Part shown: piece by piece, positions 8,727-17,485 of the stretch
Layout: every line of letters begins with the position of its first letter
How positions within the stretch are numbered: the stretch's first letter is position 1
From: Enhydrobacter aerosaccus
GTDB taxonomy: Bacteria > Pseudomonadota > Alphaproteobacteria > Reyranellales > Reyranellaceae
Assembly (NCBI GenBank): GCA_903832005.1
Contig: CAIKZO010000011.1
Location: 1-64,000 of the forward strand
Length of the DNA stretch: 64,000 nt
Direction: 5' to 3'
The notes under the pieces: generated by a model
Database searches by the model: none
Told to the model about the DNA's origin: nothing
What the model saw: only the letters and a program-made list of their open reading frames with translations
Translations under genes and position numbers: made by a program

Positions 8727-9335
8727 TTACTTAGTTGCCCGCGCCGCCTTGTAGGCCGGACGCGACAGGCAGCGGTCGAGCCAGGTGCCGACATTCGGGA
8801 ATGGCGTGAAGTCGAACTTGATCGGCCGCGCCCAGCTGCAGATCGAGGCGAGGTTGAGATCGGCCACGGTGAACTGCGAGCCCATCAGGTAATCGCGGCC
8901 CTGCAGCGCGCCGTTCAGCACGTTGAACGGCCGCGGCAGCGCCTTCAACGCGTCGGCCACGGTCTCTGGCTTACGCTTGTCCGGCGCGGTCATGAACATG
9001 TCGATCAGCACCGTGAGCAGCGATTTCTCGACTTCGGTCATGCCCCAGAAGCTCCACTGGTGGCAGATTGCCTGGTCCTCGAGAGAGGCCGGATAGAAGC
9101 CGTCCTTGCCGTGCTTGGCGGCGAGATAGAGGTTGATCGCCATCGATTCGAACAGCTTGAAGTCGCCGTCGACCAGGGTCGGCACCTTGCCGTTGGGATT
9201 GACCTTGAGATACTCGGCGCCCTTCAGCTCCTTCATCTCCATCGGGACGTGTTCGAAGGGGATGTCGAGTTCATGGACGATCCAGAGGGCGCGCGCGGCG
9301 CGCGAAGCGGCAGGACCGTAGATCTTGATCGTCAC
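8727..9335 (-). CDS. Glutathione S-transferase family protein
   Basis: A cytosolic 203-residue GST. The N-terminal thioredoxin-like domain has KIYGPAASRAARALWIVHEL, the cis-Pro segment NPNGKVPTLVDGDFKLFES (glutathione contacts) and then an alpha-helical C-terminal domain with FTVADLNLASICSW, the N-capping box motif. The GTG at 9335 is chosen because GGGAGAG lies about 6-12 bases upstream and the upstream extension to 9407 does not look like GST. It follows two Rieske oxygenase genes by 40 bp on the same strand, so it may act in the same aromatic or xenobiotic pathway, but the substrate is unknown. Confidence 0.92.
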   Translation of the reverse strand: MTIKIYGPAASRAARALWIVHELDIPFEHVPMEMKELKGAEYLKVNPNGKVPTLVDGDFKLFESMAINLYLAAKHGKDGFYPASLEDQAICHQWSFWGMTEVEKSLLTVLIDMFMTAPDKRKPETVADALKALPRPFNVLNGALQGRDYLMGSQFTVADLNLASICSWARPIKFDFTPFPNVGTWLDRCLSRPAYKAARATK

Positions 9336-9375
9336 TGAAGCTCTCCCAGGGAATTGCGCGGCGACGTTAGCAGGC

Positions 9376-10713
9376 TCAATCGCCGAGTCCATACTCGGCG
9401 CCGACATAGCCGTGCGGGTGACCGAAGCGCTCGGTCATCACCGTGGCCAGCGATTTCTCGGGACCAGCGACCCAACCGCCGGCCCGAACGGCGTACTTGG
9501 TCGGCGCCGACGGGGCCTTCGGTTCGTCACCACGCTGCAGGGCGCGTGCAGCGCCCATCACCAGCTTGCGGAACTCGACGATGCCGATGTCGGTCGGGCC
9601 GAGATGCTCCTTCGTGCGATCCTGGATCGGTCCCTGGCTGTCCTGGATCGCCGAATCCTGCTCGCTCACGCCGGTGATGCCGGTGAAGCTCAGCTCCTTC
9701 TGCAAGGTGCGGTCGAGCAGGTAGTTGTTGTTCTTGTTGCGCAGCGGCCGGTAATCGCCGTCGACCTGGCTGTGCACGCCGAAGCCGCCGGCGAACTTGG
9801 TGCGCTCGGCATTGCTGAGCGGCCGCTCGGCCAGCCAACTGTAGGTGTAGATCCAGCAACTCGTGTCATCGACCGGCACCCAGCACTGGCCGTACTGGAT
9901 CTCGCCGGGGAAGGCGGCCGGCGCGAAGGCGTGGTTGGGCATCAGGAACTGCGCAATGCGCCAGTAGAGTTCCGGTCCATCCGTCTTGCGCGCGCCGCCG
10001 ATCACGAGGCCCGCGTCATGGCCGATGATGCTGAATTTCGGCCGGGGGTCGTCGGTTACCCAGCGGATGCGATCGTCGGGCTTCGACTGATCGCCGAGCG
10101 CGGCGGAGCGGCTGTAGATCTCGAGCTTCTTGGCCTCGTCCTTCGACGGCACGGCGTGCAGGAACGAGAAGTGCGCCGTATCGATGCCGCCCTCGAGGCT
10201 CTGCACCCAGTTGCAGTCCTGCCACTTCTTCGAGACGTAGCGATGGCTGGCCGGCACCAGCCCCATCTCGAGCTGCGGCAGCTCCGGCATCTTCTCGCGC
10301 GGGCCCATGTAGACCCAGATCACGTCCCCCCATTCGCGCGTCGGATAGGCGAGCAGCTTGATCGTATCCTTGTAGGTCGACTCGGGCGGCGAGGTGGGGA
10401 GATCGATGCAGTTGCCGTCGACGTCGAACTTCCAGCCGTGGAAGGCACAACGCAGACCGCATTCTTCGTTGCGGCCGTGGAAGAGGTCGGCGCCGCGATG
10501 CGGGCAATGCGGTTCGACGATGCCGATTCTGCCGTTGGTGTCGCGGAAGGCAAGCAACTCTTCGCCCATCACCTTGATCTTCTCCGGCGGTCCGTCGCGC
10601 TCGGGCAGTTCCTCGGAGAGCAGGGCGGGCATCCAGAAACGGCGGAGCAGGTCGCCCATCGGCGCAGCCGGGCCGCTCTGCGTCAGGAATTCATTGTCAG
10701 CGCGCGTCAGCAT
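9376..10713 (-). CDS. Rieske non-heme iron oxygenase, alpha subunit (phthalate-dioxygenase-like), copy 1
   Basis: Terminal oxygenase of a ring-hydroxylating or O-demethylating system, 445 residues. The N-terminal Rieske [2Fe-2S] domain has CPHRG (Cys-x-His) and CAFHGW (Cys-x2-His). The catalytic domain has NWVQSLEGGIDTAHFSFLH, supplying the bridging Asp and two His iron ligands. The family resembles phthalate 4,5-dioxygenase and related single-component alpha3 enzymes that need a separate reductase; no reductase gene is in the window. The ATG at 10713 overlaps the end of the upstream paralogue by 17 bp, so the two are cotranslated. A GST gene follows. Confidence 0.93.
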   Translation of the reverse strand: MLTRADNEFLTQSGPAAPMGDLLRRFWMPALLSEELPERDGPPEKIKVMGEELLAFRDTNGRIGIVEPHCPHRGADLFHGRNEECGLRCAFHGWKFDVDGNCIDLPTSPPESTYKDTIKLLAYPTREWGDVIWVYMGPREKMPELPQLEMGLVPASHRYVSKKWQDCNWVQSLEGGIDTAHFSFLHAVPSKDEAKKLEIYSRSAALGDQSKPDDRIRWVTDDPRPKFSIIGHDAGLVIGGARKTDGPELYWRIAQFLMPNHAFAPAAFPGEIQYGQCWVPVDDTSCWIYTYSWLAERPLSNAERTKFAGGFGVHSQVDGDYRPLRNKNNNYLLDRTLQKELSFTGITGVSEQDSAIQDSQGPIQDRTKEHLGPTDIGIVEFRKLVMGAARALQRGDEPKAPSAPTKYAVRAGGWVAGPEKSLATVMTERFGHPHGYVGAEYGLGD

Positions 10714-12046
10714 CGATCGTGAACCCGTATGTGTCGCCGATATAGCCGGTGCGGTGGCCGAAGCGTTCGGTCATGACCGCCGCGAGATCCTTGTCGGGTG
10801 ACGCGACCCAGCCACCCGATCGCCGCGCATAGTGCTCGGCAAGCTTCGGTGCGCGCGGCTCCTCGCCCCGGGTCAACGCGCGGGCGGCGCCGACCATCAG
10901 CTTGCGGAACTCGACGACGCCGATGTCGGTCGGCCCGAGATGTTCGTTCGTGCGATCCTGGATCGGGCCCTGGCTGTCCTGGATGGCGGAGTCCTGTTCG
11001 CTCACACCCGTGATGCCGGTGAAGGTCGAGTGCTTCTGCGCCGTGCGGTCCATCAGGTAACCGTTGCGCTTGTTGCGCAGTGGCATGTAGTCGGCATCGA
11101 CCTCGGAGTGGACGTTGAAGCCGCCGGCAAACTTGGTGCGCTCGGCATTGCTGAGCGGCCGTTCGGGCTGCCAGCAGTAGGTGTAGATCCAGCACGATCC
11201 ATCGTCGACTGGAACCCAGCACTGGCCGTAGTAGATCTCGCCGGGGAAGGCGGCGGGCGTGTAGGCGTGGTTGGGCATCAGGAATTGCGCGATGCGCCAG
11301 TAGAGGTCGGGACCGTCGGTCTTGCGACCGCCGCCGATCACCAGGCCGACCTCGTGACCCAGCACGCCGAACTTCGGCCGCGGGTCGTTCTGCACCCAGC
11401 GAATGCGATCGTCGGGTTTCGACTGATCGGAGAGGGCGGCCTTGCTCATCGCCGCGCGCATCTCTTCGGGGCTCGTTGCCATCACCTTGTGCAGGAACGA
11501 GAAGTGCGCAGTGTCGATGCCGCCCTCGAGGCTTTGCACCCAGTTGCAGTCCTGCCACTTCTTGGTGACGAAGCGGTGGCTGGCCGGCACGAGGCCGAGC
11601 TCGATCTGCGGCAGCTCCGGCACATTGTCCCTTGGGCCCATGTAGACCCAGATCAGATCGGCCCACTCGCGCACCGGATAGGCGAGCAGCTTGATCGTAT
11701 CCTTGTAAGTCGACTCGGGCGGTGAGGTCGGCAAGTCGACACAGTTGCCGTCGACGTCGAACTTCCAGCCATGGAACGCGCAGCGCAGGCCGCACTCCTC
11801 GTTGCGACCGTGATAGAGATTCGCGCCGCGATGCGGGCAGTGCGGCTCCACGATGCCGACCCGGCCGTTGCTGTCGCGGAAGGCGAGCAGATCCTCGCCC
11901 ATCACCTTGATCTTCTTCGGCGGCCCGTCGCGTTCGGGCAATTCCTCGGAGAGCAGGGCCGGCATCCAGAAGCGGCGCAGCAGCTCGCCCATCGGCGTGC
12001 CCGCGTTGCTCTGCGTGAGAAACTCGTTGTCGGCCTTGCTCAGCAT
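10697..12046 (-). CDS. Rieske non-heme iron oxygenase, alpha subunit (phthalate-dioxygenase-like), copy 2
   Basis: Tandem paralogue of the downstream gene, very similar over its whole length, with the same CPHRG/CAFHGW Rieske centre and the same SLEGGIDTAHFSFLH iron site. It differs mainly just after the iron site (HKVMATSPEEMRAAMSKAAL versus HAVPSKDEAKKLEIYSRSAA), a region that lines the substrate pocket, so the two may accept different substrates or form a mixed trimer. The ATG at 12046 (449 residues) is preceded by GAGGAG; an upstream ATG at 12064 adds six residues. Confidence 0.93.
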   Translation of the reverse strand: MLSKADNEFLTQSNAGTPMGELLRRFWMPALLSEELPERDGPPKKIKVMGEDLLAFRDSNGRVGIVEPHCPHRGANLYHGRNEECGLRCAFHGWKFDVDGNCVDLPTSPPESTYKDTIKLLAYPVREWADLIWVYMGPRDNVPELPQIELGLVPASHRFVTKKWQDCNWVQSLEGGIDTAHFSFLHKVMATSPEEMRAAMSKAALSDQSKPDDRIRWVQNDPRPKFGVLGHEVGLVIGGGRKTDGPDLYWRIAQFLMPNHAYTPAAFPGEIYYGQCWVPVDDGSCWIYTYCWQPERPLSNAERTKFAGGFNVHSEVDADYMPLRNKRNGYLMDRTAQKHSTFTGITGVSEQDSAIQDSQGPIQDRTNEHLGPTDIGVVEFRKLMVGAARALTRGEEPRAPKLAEHYARRSGGWVASPDKDLAAVMTERFGHRTGYIGDTYGFTIDADAR

Positions 12047-12059
12047 CGTCTCCTCATTC

Positions 12060-12134
12060 GTCACCCCGAGCGTAGTCGAGGGGGCTTTTTTATTGCGAGC
12101 ACAAGAGAGGTCCCTCGACTGCGCTCGGGACGAC
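12060..12134. repeat. Pair of inverted REP-like repeats
   Basis: Two 25-bp arms face each other: 12060-12084 (gtcaccccgagcg...) and 12110-12134, whose reverse complement begins gtcgtcccgagcg; they differ at three positions. The 25-bp centre contains seven T. The arms belong to the same GTCGTCCCGA...GGGAC family as the repeats at 17430, 17821 and 29591. They fill the 91-bp gap between metY and the Rieske gene, which lie on the same strand, so the transcript would carry a long hairpin here. Confidence 0.8.
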
Positions 12135-12137
12135 GGG

Positions 12138-13430
12138 CTAAGCGCCCGTCGCCTTTTCCAGAGCTTGCTCCAGATCGGCGATGATGTCGTCAGCCGTTTC
12201 GAGGCCTATCGACAGGCGAATTACGTCCGGCCCCGCACCGGCGGCGACACGCTGCTCGTCGGTGAGTTGGCGATGCGTCGTGGAAGCGGGGTGGATGATC
12301 AGGCTCTTGGCGTCGCCGATGTTGGCCACGTGGCTGAACAGCTCGACCGAGTCGACGATCTTCACGCCAACGTCGTAGCCGCCCTTCACGCCGAAGGTGA
12401 AGACCGAGCCCGCGCCCTTGGGCAGGTACTTCTTCATCAACGCGTTGTACTTGTTCGAGGCCAGCCCGGCGTAGTTCACCCAGGCTACCGCGTTGTGCTT
12501 CTCGAGATACTGCGCGACCTTGAGGGCATTGGCGCAGTGCCGCTCCATGCGCAGTCCGAGCGTCTCGATGCCGAGCATCGTGAGCCAGGCGTTGAACGGC
12601 GCCTGCGAGGGGCCGAGATCGCGCAGGCCCACGGCATGGCTGTGGAAGGTGTAGGCCATGTCGCCGAACGTCTCGAAGAAGTTGAGGCCGTGATAGGCGG
12701 GCTCCGGTCCGGCGAGGCTCGGGAATTTGCCGCCGCGCGTCCAGTCGAACTTGCCGCTGTCGACGATCGCGCCGCCCATCGAGGTGCCGGTACCGCTCAG
12801 GAACTTGGTGGTCGAATGGATCACCAGGGTGGCGCCGAAGTCGATCGGCTTGCAGAGATAGGGCGTGGCCAGCGTGTTGTCGACGATCAGCGGCACGCCC
12901 GCGTCCTCGGCGATGCGCGCGATCGCTTCGATGTCGCTGATCACGCCGCCCGGATTGGCGAGGCTCTCGATGAAGAAGGCCTTGGTCTTGTCGGTGACCG
13001 CGCGCTTGAAATTGTCCGGCGTGTCGGCATCGACGATCGACGCCTTCCATCCGAACTTCGGATAGGTATTCTTCATCTGCTGCAGCGAGCCGCCGTAGAG
13101 GCGCGACGAGGCGACAATGTCGTCACCTGGAGTCATTAGCGGAAACAGCGCTAATACCTGCGCGGCGTGGCCCGACGACGCCACCGTCGCACCACGGCCG
13201 CCTTCGAGGGTGGCCAGCCGCGTCTCGAGTGCGGCATTCGTGGGATTGGTCAGCCGCGAATAGATGAAGCCGACCGTCTGCAGGTTGAACAGTGCCGCGG
13301 CGTGGTCGGCATCGTCGAAGACGTAGGCCGTGGTCTGGTAGATCGGCAGCGCGCGGGCGCCGGTCGCGGGATCGGGCGCGGCGCCGGCGTGAACCGAGAG
13401 GGTCTCGAAGCCGTACTGCTTGTTGCTCAT
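12138..13430 (-). CDS. metY: O-acetylhomoserine aminocarboxypropyltransferase (sulfhydrylase)
   Basis: PLP-dependent Cys/Met-metabolism enzyme that makes homocysteine from O-acetylhomoserine and sulfide. The 430-residue length fits the MetY subgroup. The N-terminus FETLSVHAGAAPDPATGARA, the cofactor-stacking segment SSGHAAQVLALF and the PLP lysine in VIHSTTKFLSGTGTSMGG are all present. The ATG at 13430 is preceded by GAGGA and overlaps the lactonase stop (ATGA), so the pair is translationally coupled. A 192-bp upstream in-frame extension lies inside the lactonase gene and is discarded. MetZ-type succinylhomoserine use is less likely given length and motifs. Confidence 0.93.
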   Translation of the reverse strand: MSNKQYGFETLSVHAGAAPDPATGARALPIYQTTAYVFDDADHAAALFNLQTVGFIYSRLTNPTNAALETRLATLEGGRGATVASSGHAAQVLALFPLMTPGDDIVASSRLYGGSLQQMKNTYPKFGWKASIVDADTPDNFKRAVTDKTKAFFIESLANPGGVISDIEAIARIAEDAGVPLIVDNTLATPYLCKPIDFGATLVIHSTTKFLSGTGTSMGGAIVDSGKFDWTRGGKFPSLAGPEPAYHGLNFFETFGDMAYTFHSHAVGLRDLGPSQAPFNAWLTMLGIETLGLRMERHCANALKVAQYLEKHNAVAWVNYAGLASNKYNALMKKYLPKGAGSVFTFGVKGGYDVGVKIVDSVELFSHVANIGDAKSLIIHPASTTHRQLTDEQRVAAGAGPDVIRLSIGLETADDIIADLEQALEKATGA

Positions 13431-14485
13431 GACGATCCTCCGTTGAAGACGATGCAGGCGGGGCTGCCGACCTGCAGCTTGATCGGCGTCGGTGACAGTT
13501 TGCCGTCGGCGGCCCGGCGATAACCCACAATGGTGTCGCTGCCCTGGTTGGCGACGTAAAGGAAGCGTTCGGCTGGATCGAAGGCGAAGAAGCGCGGCAC
13601 GGTGCCCTTGGTCGGCACCCATTGCCGCGGCGAGAGCGTGCCCTTGGCCTTGCCGATCGCAAACACGCCAACGCTGTCGTGGCCGCGGTTGGTGACATAG
13701 ACGTTGCGGCCGGCGCGATCGACGGCGATCTCCGCGCCCGTGCTGTAGCCGGTGAACGAGTCGGGGCAGGAGGGCACGGTCTGGATCGGTGTGAGCTTGG
13801 GGCCGTCCTTGGCGTAGGTCGTGATCGTCGCGTCGAGCTCGTTGATCACGTAGGCCAGCGCGCGCGTCGGATGGAAGTCGATGTGGCGCGGGCCGGCGCC
13901 AGGTCGCGAGACGACGCGTCCGGCCTCAACGGCGATACCCTTCTTCTTGTCGAGGCGGTACGACAGCACGACGTCGCCGCCCTTGCACGGCAGGAAGAAG
14001 TACTTGCCCTCGCGGTCGAGCGGATTGTGATGCGGCCGGATGTTGCCTTGTTCGCGCCGGTGCGGTCCGATCGTGCCGGCCACGGTGGTGAGCGTCGAAT
14101 AGGGGCCGAGCGTGCCGTCCCGCGCGACTGGCAACACGGCGATCGAGTCGGTGCCGTAGTTGCTCACGAACAGGAAGCGGCCCGTCGCGTCTAGGGCGAG
14201 GTGGATGACGTTGTAGCCGCCGGTCGACTGCCGGTTGAGGAAGCGCAGGTGGCCGGTGCGCGGATCGATCGCGAAGGCGCTGGCCTCGCTGCGATCGCCG
14301 TGCACCGAGTAGAGGAAACGCCCCGTTGGATCGACCGTCAGGAACGACGGGTTCTCGAGACCGCCCAAAGTCTGGACGTGCTTGAAGGCGCCGCTGCGCG
14401 GATCGACCTTGTAGGCGTTGATGCCGTTGCCGTGGCCGTTGCGGCCCGGCGTGGTGTAGCTGCCGACGTATGCGAAGAGTGTCAT
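13427..14485 (-). CDS. Lactonase family protein (7-bladed beta-propeller, YbhE/Pgl-like)
   Basis: A 352-residue propeller protein of the family that includes E. coli 6-phosphogluconolactonase Pgl and fungal carboxymuconate cyclase-like lactonases. Repeated blade motifs are visible, for example NPSFLTVDPTGRFLYSVH, IHLALDATGRFLFVSNYG, AEIAVDRAGRNVYVTNRG and RFFAFDPAERFLYVANQG. There is no signal peptide, so it is cytosolic. It lies between EamA and metY in a coupled string, which does not pinpoint its substrate. Confidence 0.88.
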   Translation of the reverse strand: MTLFAYVGSYTTPGRNGHGNGINAYKVDPRSGAFKHVQTLGGLENPSFLTVDPTGRFLYSVHGDRSEASAFAIDPRTGHLRFLNRQSTGGYNVIHLALDATGRFLFVSNYGTDSIAVLPVARDGTLGPYSTLTTVAGTIGPHRREQGNIRPHHNPLDREGKYFFLPCKGGDVVLSYRLDKKKGIAVEAGRVVSRPGAGPRHIDFHPTRALAYVINELDATITTYAKDGPKLTPIQTVPSCPDSFTGYSTGAEIAVDRAGRNVYVTNRGHDSVGVFAIGKAKGTLSPRQWVPTKGTVPRFFAFDPAERFLYVANQGSDTIVGYRRAADGKLSPTPIKLQVGSPACIVFNGGSS

Positions 14486-14500
14486 GTCGCTATCCTGTCC

Positions 14501-15403
14501 CTAGCCCGATGTGGCGACAATCGCGCCGACACCCAAAACCACCAATAGAATTCCCGCCAGCTCGCGCCGGCTGATCGCTTCGCGGAAGACACGCATCGAG
14601 ACCGCGTAGGTGAACAGCACCTCGATCAGGATGAGCGTGCGCACATGCGACGCCGGCTCGAGCGCTAGTGCCGTCACGTTCGCAAGCGACGCGGCAGCGC
14701 CAGCACCACCGGCAAACATCGACAGACGCCATTGGCGCAGCGCCCCAAGTACGACCGACGGCGTGCGCAGCAGCAACCAACTGCCCAGCAGCAGCGCCTG
14801 CAAGAGCTGACTCCAGAACAAGGTCTCCGCGGCTGCCAGGAACGGCGGTGCGCCGAGGGCAAGATTGGCCCCGCGATAGCCGACCACCGAGATCGCAAAG
14901 CCGGTGCCGGCCGCTAAGCCGAACAGCGCCGCCGGATCGGCCCAGCCACTGCTCATGTTCCTGCCGCGCGGCGACAGGAGCACTGCGCCCAAGGTGGCCA
15001 CGACGATTGCCAGCGCCGTCACCAGCGACAGGTGCTCGCCCAGGAACACCACCGAGAACAGCGCGACCTGGATGACCTCGCTCTTGGAGTAGACTAGTCC
15101 GATCGCGAAGCTGCGCGCCGCCATCGCCCGCAGCAGCAGCGCGGTCGCTACCATTTGACTGAGGGCTGCGATCAACACCCAGCCGGCGAACGTCCAGGTG
15201 ATCTGCGGCGCCTGGAACGCGGGCAGGGCGAGCAGGCCCAAGAGCCACAGCGTCAGCAGCGGCATGCCGTAGAGGAAGCGCACGAAGGTCGCGCCCAAGG
15301 TGCCGATGTCGTCGATCAACCGACGCTGCGCCGTATTGCGGACGGTCTGGGCGGCGGCAGCGAAGAGCGTGAGCGGGATCCAGAGCCAGGGCGGAACGAT
15401 CAT
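14501..15403 (-). CDS. EamA/DMT-family transporter
   Basis: Ten hydrophobic helices in 300 residues with two EamA-like halves, as in RhaT/YdcZ-type drug/metabolite transporters. Visible features are QTVRNTAQRRL in the first helix, the helix pair VYSKSEVIQVALFSVVFLGE with the conserved 'E' after FLG, and the C-terminal IEVLFTYAVSMRVFREAISR followed by ELAGILLVVLGV. The ATG overlaps the stop of the histidine kinase (ATGA, 15400-15403), so expression is coupled to the two-component system; the substrate is unknown. Confidence 0.88.
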   Translation of the reverse strand: MIVPPWLWIPLTLFAAAAQTVRNTAQRRLIDDIGTLGATFVRFLYGMPLLTLWLLGLLALPAFQAPQITWTFAGWVLIAALSQMVATALLLRAMAARSFAIGLVYSKSEVIQVALFSVVFLGEHLSLVTALAIVVATLGAVLLSPRGRNMSSGWADPAALFGLAAGTGFAISVVGYRGANLALGAPPFLAAAETLFWSQLLQALLLGSWLLLRTPSVVLGALRQWRLSMFAGGAGAAASLANVTALALEPASHVRTLILIEVLFTYAVSMRVFREAISRRELAGILLVVLGVGAIVATSG

Positions 15404-16764
15404 TTGCTCAAGATGATCCGCAGGCCGGGCGCATTGTCCTCGATCCTGATCGAGAGGCCGTGCAATCCCGCCGTCGCCTTCACGAGTGCCAGCCCGAGGC
15501 CGCTGCCGGCCGTCGTGCGGCTGCGGTCGAGCCGGTAGAAGCGATCGAACACCCTGTCGCGCTCCTCTGCCGGGATGCCCGGACCATTGTCGGCGACGAT
15601 GATCCGCGGCCCGGCGGTCAGGGTCAGCGATACCGTCGAGCCGGCCGGCGTATGGGCCAGCGCGTTCTCGACCAGGTTGGACAGCATCTGCGCCAGCAAC
15701 TGGCGGTCGCCCTGCAAAGCAACGCCGTTGTCGATGCGAAGCTCTAGCCTGTGCTGCGAGTCTTCGGCTGCGGGCAGATAGGCTTCGCCGACGCTGCGCG
15801 CCACGGCCGAGAGATCGACGTCGGCAAAGCCGCTCTTCTGCGCGCCGGCCTCGATCTGGGCGATGCGCAGCAGGGCCGAGAACGTCTCGAGCAGGACATC
15901 CGCTTCACCGATCGCATCGTCGGTCGCGGCGGCATACTCGGCCGTGCTGGTCGCATGCTCGCGTGCATCCTCGAGGCGCTGGCGCAGCCGGCCGAGCGGC
16001 GTGCGCAGGTCGTGCGCGATGTCGTTGGAAACCTGGCGCAGGCCTTCCATCAGGTGCTGGATGCGGTCGAGCATGGCGTTGAGGCTGCCAACCAGCTGGT
16101 CGATCTCGTCGTTGGTGCCGCGCACCGGCACGCGGGCGGCGAGATCGCCTTCCATGATGGCGCGCGCCGTGCGGCCGATCGTGTCGATGCGGCGCAGGAA
16201 GCTGCCGCCCAGCACGGCCCCGCCGGCGATCGCGAGCATCAGGGTCAGCGCCGCCGCCCAGGCGAAGGCGCTTTCGATCGCGTGCTGCATGTCGACCAAG
16301 CGACCCGCGTCCTGCGCCACCAGGATGAACGAGCCGTCGGCCAGGGTGAGGCCAAAGCCGGTGAGCTTGCTGCGCGGATTGAGCGGCTCGTCGCCGTCGT
16401 TGCGCACGAAGTCGACGACGCCATTGACCGGCGGCATGCCAGGCAGGTTGCCGACCACGACCTGCTGCGTCGGCGCCTGCAGCAGGTAGAAGATCGGACC
16501 GCGCGTGCGGAAGTTCATGCGGCGCGTGATCTGTTGGGCGACGCCGAGCAGGCCCGACTGCCGGTCGATCTCGGCCAACTGATAGGCCTCGGTGCGCAGC
16601 ACCGCCTGCATGTCGCTCTGCATGGCGTCAGTCGCCTTCACGTAGACGGTGCCGAACAGTACAACGGCCGAGACGACGAACAGCCCGGCATAGATCAAGG
16701 TCAGGCGAAAGCTCGCCGACCGCAGGATGCGGGTGAGGATGTTACTCCGGCGCGCGGATGACAT
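15400..16764 (-). CDS. Sensor histidine kinase
   Basis: A 454-residue inner-membrane kinase: transmembrane helix 1 about residues 20-42, a periplasmic sensor of about 120 residues, helix 2 about 167-190, HAMP domain about 190-243, then a HisKA domain with the phospho-acceptor in NDIAHDLRTPLGRLRQRLED. The catalytic ATPase domain has an N-box (MLSNLVENALAHTP), a G1 box (DNGPGIPAEERDRVFDRFYR) and a G2 box (GSGLGLALVKA). The start overlaps the response regulator stop by 23 bp, so both form one unit. The kinase-regulator pair is next to degP, which suggests a cell-envelope stress signal, though this is inference. Confidence 0.95.
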   Translation of the reverse strand: MSSARRSNILTRILRSASFRLTLIYAGLFVVSAVVLFGTVYVKATDAMQSDMQAVLRTEAYQLAEIDRQSGLLGVAQQITRRMNFRTRGPIFYLLQAPTQQVVVGNLPGMPPVNGVVDFVRNDGDEPLNPRSKLTGFGLTLADGSFILVAQDAGRLVDMQHAIESAFAWAAALTLMLAIAGGAVLGGSFLRRIDTIGRTARAIMEGDLAARVPVRGTNDEIDQLVGSLNAMLDRIQHLMEGLRQVSNDIAHDLRTPLGRLRQRLEDAREHATSTAEYAAATDDAIGEADVLLETFSALLRIAQIEAGAQKSGFADVDLSAVARSVGEAYLPAAEDSQHRLELRIDNGVALQGDRQLLAQMLSNLVENALAHTPAGSTVSLTLTAGPRIIVADNGPGIPAEERDRVFDRFYRLDRSRTTAGSGLGLALVKATAGLHGLSIRIEDNAPGLRIILSK

Positions 16765-17419
16765 AGCCAGCCCCCCGGACGGTGTGGAGCAGCGGCTTGT
16801 CGAACCCCTTGTCGATCTTGCCGCGCAGGCGGCTGATGTGCGTCTCGACGATGTTGGTCTTGGGATCGAAGTGGAAGTCCCAGACTTTCTCCAGCAGCAT
16901 CGTGCGCGTCACGATTTCGCCGGCGTGGCGCACCAGGTACTCGAGAATCTTGAACTCCTGCGCCAGCAGCTCGATGCGCTTGCCGCCGCGCGTGACGTTG
17001 CGTGTGAGAAGATCGACGTCGAGGTCGCCCACGGCGATGTGCGTCGTCTCCACAATCGGCGGCCGGCGGGCGAGCGCACTCACGCGCGCCAGCAACTCGG
17101 CGAAGACGAAGGGCTTCACCAGATAATCGTCGGCACCGGCCTCGAGGCCCGCGACGCGATCGTCGACGCCGCCCATCGTCGTCAAGAACAGCACCGGCGT
17201 CTTCATGCCGGCCGCGCGCGCCGCCTTGACCAGCGACAGCCCGTCCATCTTGGGCAGCATGCGGTCCACGATCATCACGTCGTAACGTTGTTCGCCCGTC
17301 GCGAGATAAAGACCCTCGCGCCCGTTGTCCGCATGGTCGACGACATGGCTCTTCTCCCGCAGCCCCTTGGCCACGTATTCGGCGATCTGCTTGTCGTCTT
17401 CGACGATAAGGATTTTCAC
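16742..17419 (-). CDS. OmpR-family response regulator
   Basis: A 225-residue regulator with a receiver domain (acidic pocket IVEDD, phospho-acceptor Asp in VMIVDRMLPKMDG, switch Thr in FLTTMGG, conserved Lys in YLVKPF) and a C-terminal winged helix (LEKVWDFHFDPKTNIVETHI, then SRLRGKID and TVRGAGYVI). The GTG at 17419 is favoured because GGAG lies 8 bases upstream and the protein then begins VKILIVEDD; a GTG at 17431 adds four residues but lies inside the 40-bp inverted repeat. The repeat arm ends 11 bp before the start, so the inserted cassette provides its 5' leader. Confidence 0.95.
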   Translation of the reverse strand: MKILIVEDDKQIAEYVAKGLREKSHVVDHADNGREGLYLATGEQRYDVMIVDRMLPKMDGLSLVKAARAAGMKTPVLFLTTMGGVDDRVAGLEAGADDYLVKPFVFAELLARVSALARRPPIVETTHIAVGDLDVDLLTRNVTRGGKRIELLAQEFKILEYLVRHAGEIVTRTMLLEKVWDFHFDPKTNIVETHISRLRGKIDKGFDKPLLHTVRGAGYVIRAPE

Positions 17420-17429
17420 GTCGCACTCC

Positions 17430-17469
17430 ACCGTCGTCCCGACCGGAGCGAAGCGGAGTGGAGGGACCT
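17430..17469 (+). repeat. REP-like repeat, left arm of the 40-bp inverted pair
   Basis: This copy begins accgtcgtcccgacc and ends gtggagggacct. Its centre is gcgaagc flanked by imperfectly symmetric gga/gga and gtccc/gggac blocks, so a single copy can fold into a hairpin. GCGAAGC is a known exceptionally stable DNA mini-hairpin. It ends 16 bp from the nuclease gene stop. Confidence 0.9.
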
Positions 17470-17485
17470 CTCTTCGCTAGATCGT

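Noticed and set aside
9325..13139. Long plus-strand frames opposite the Rieske and metY genes
   Set aside because: They are antisense mirrors produced by high GC at third positions; the minus strand holds complete enzymes with active-site motifs.
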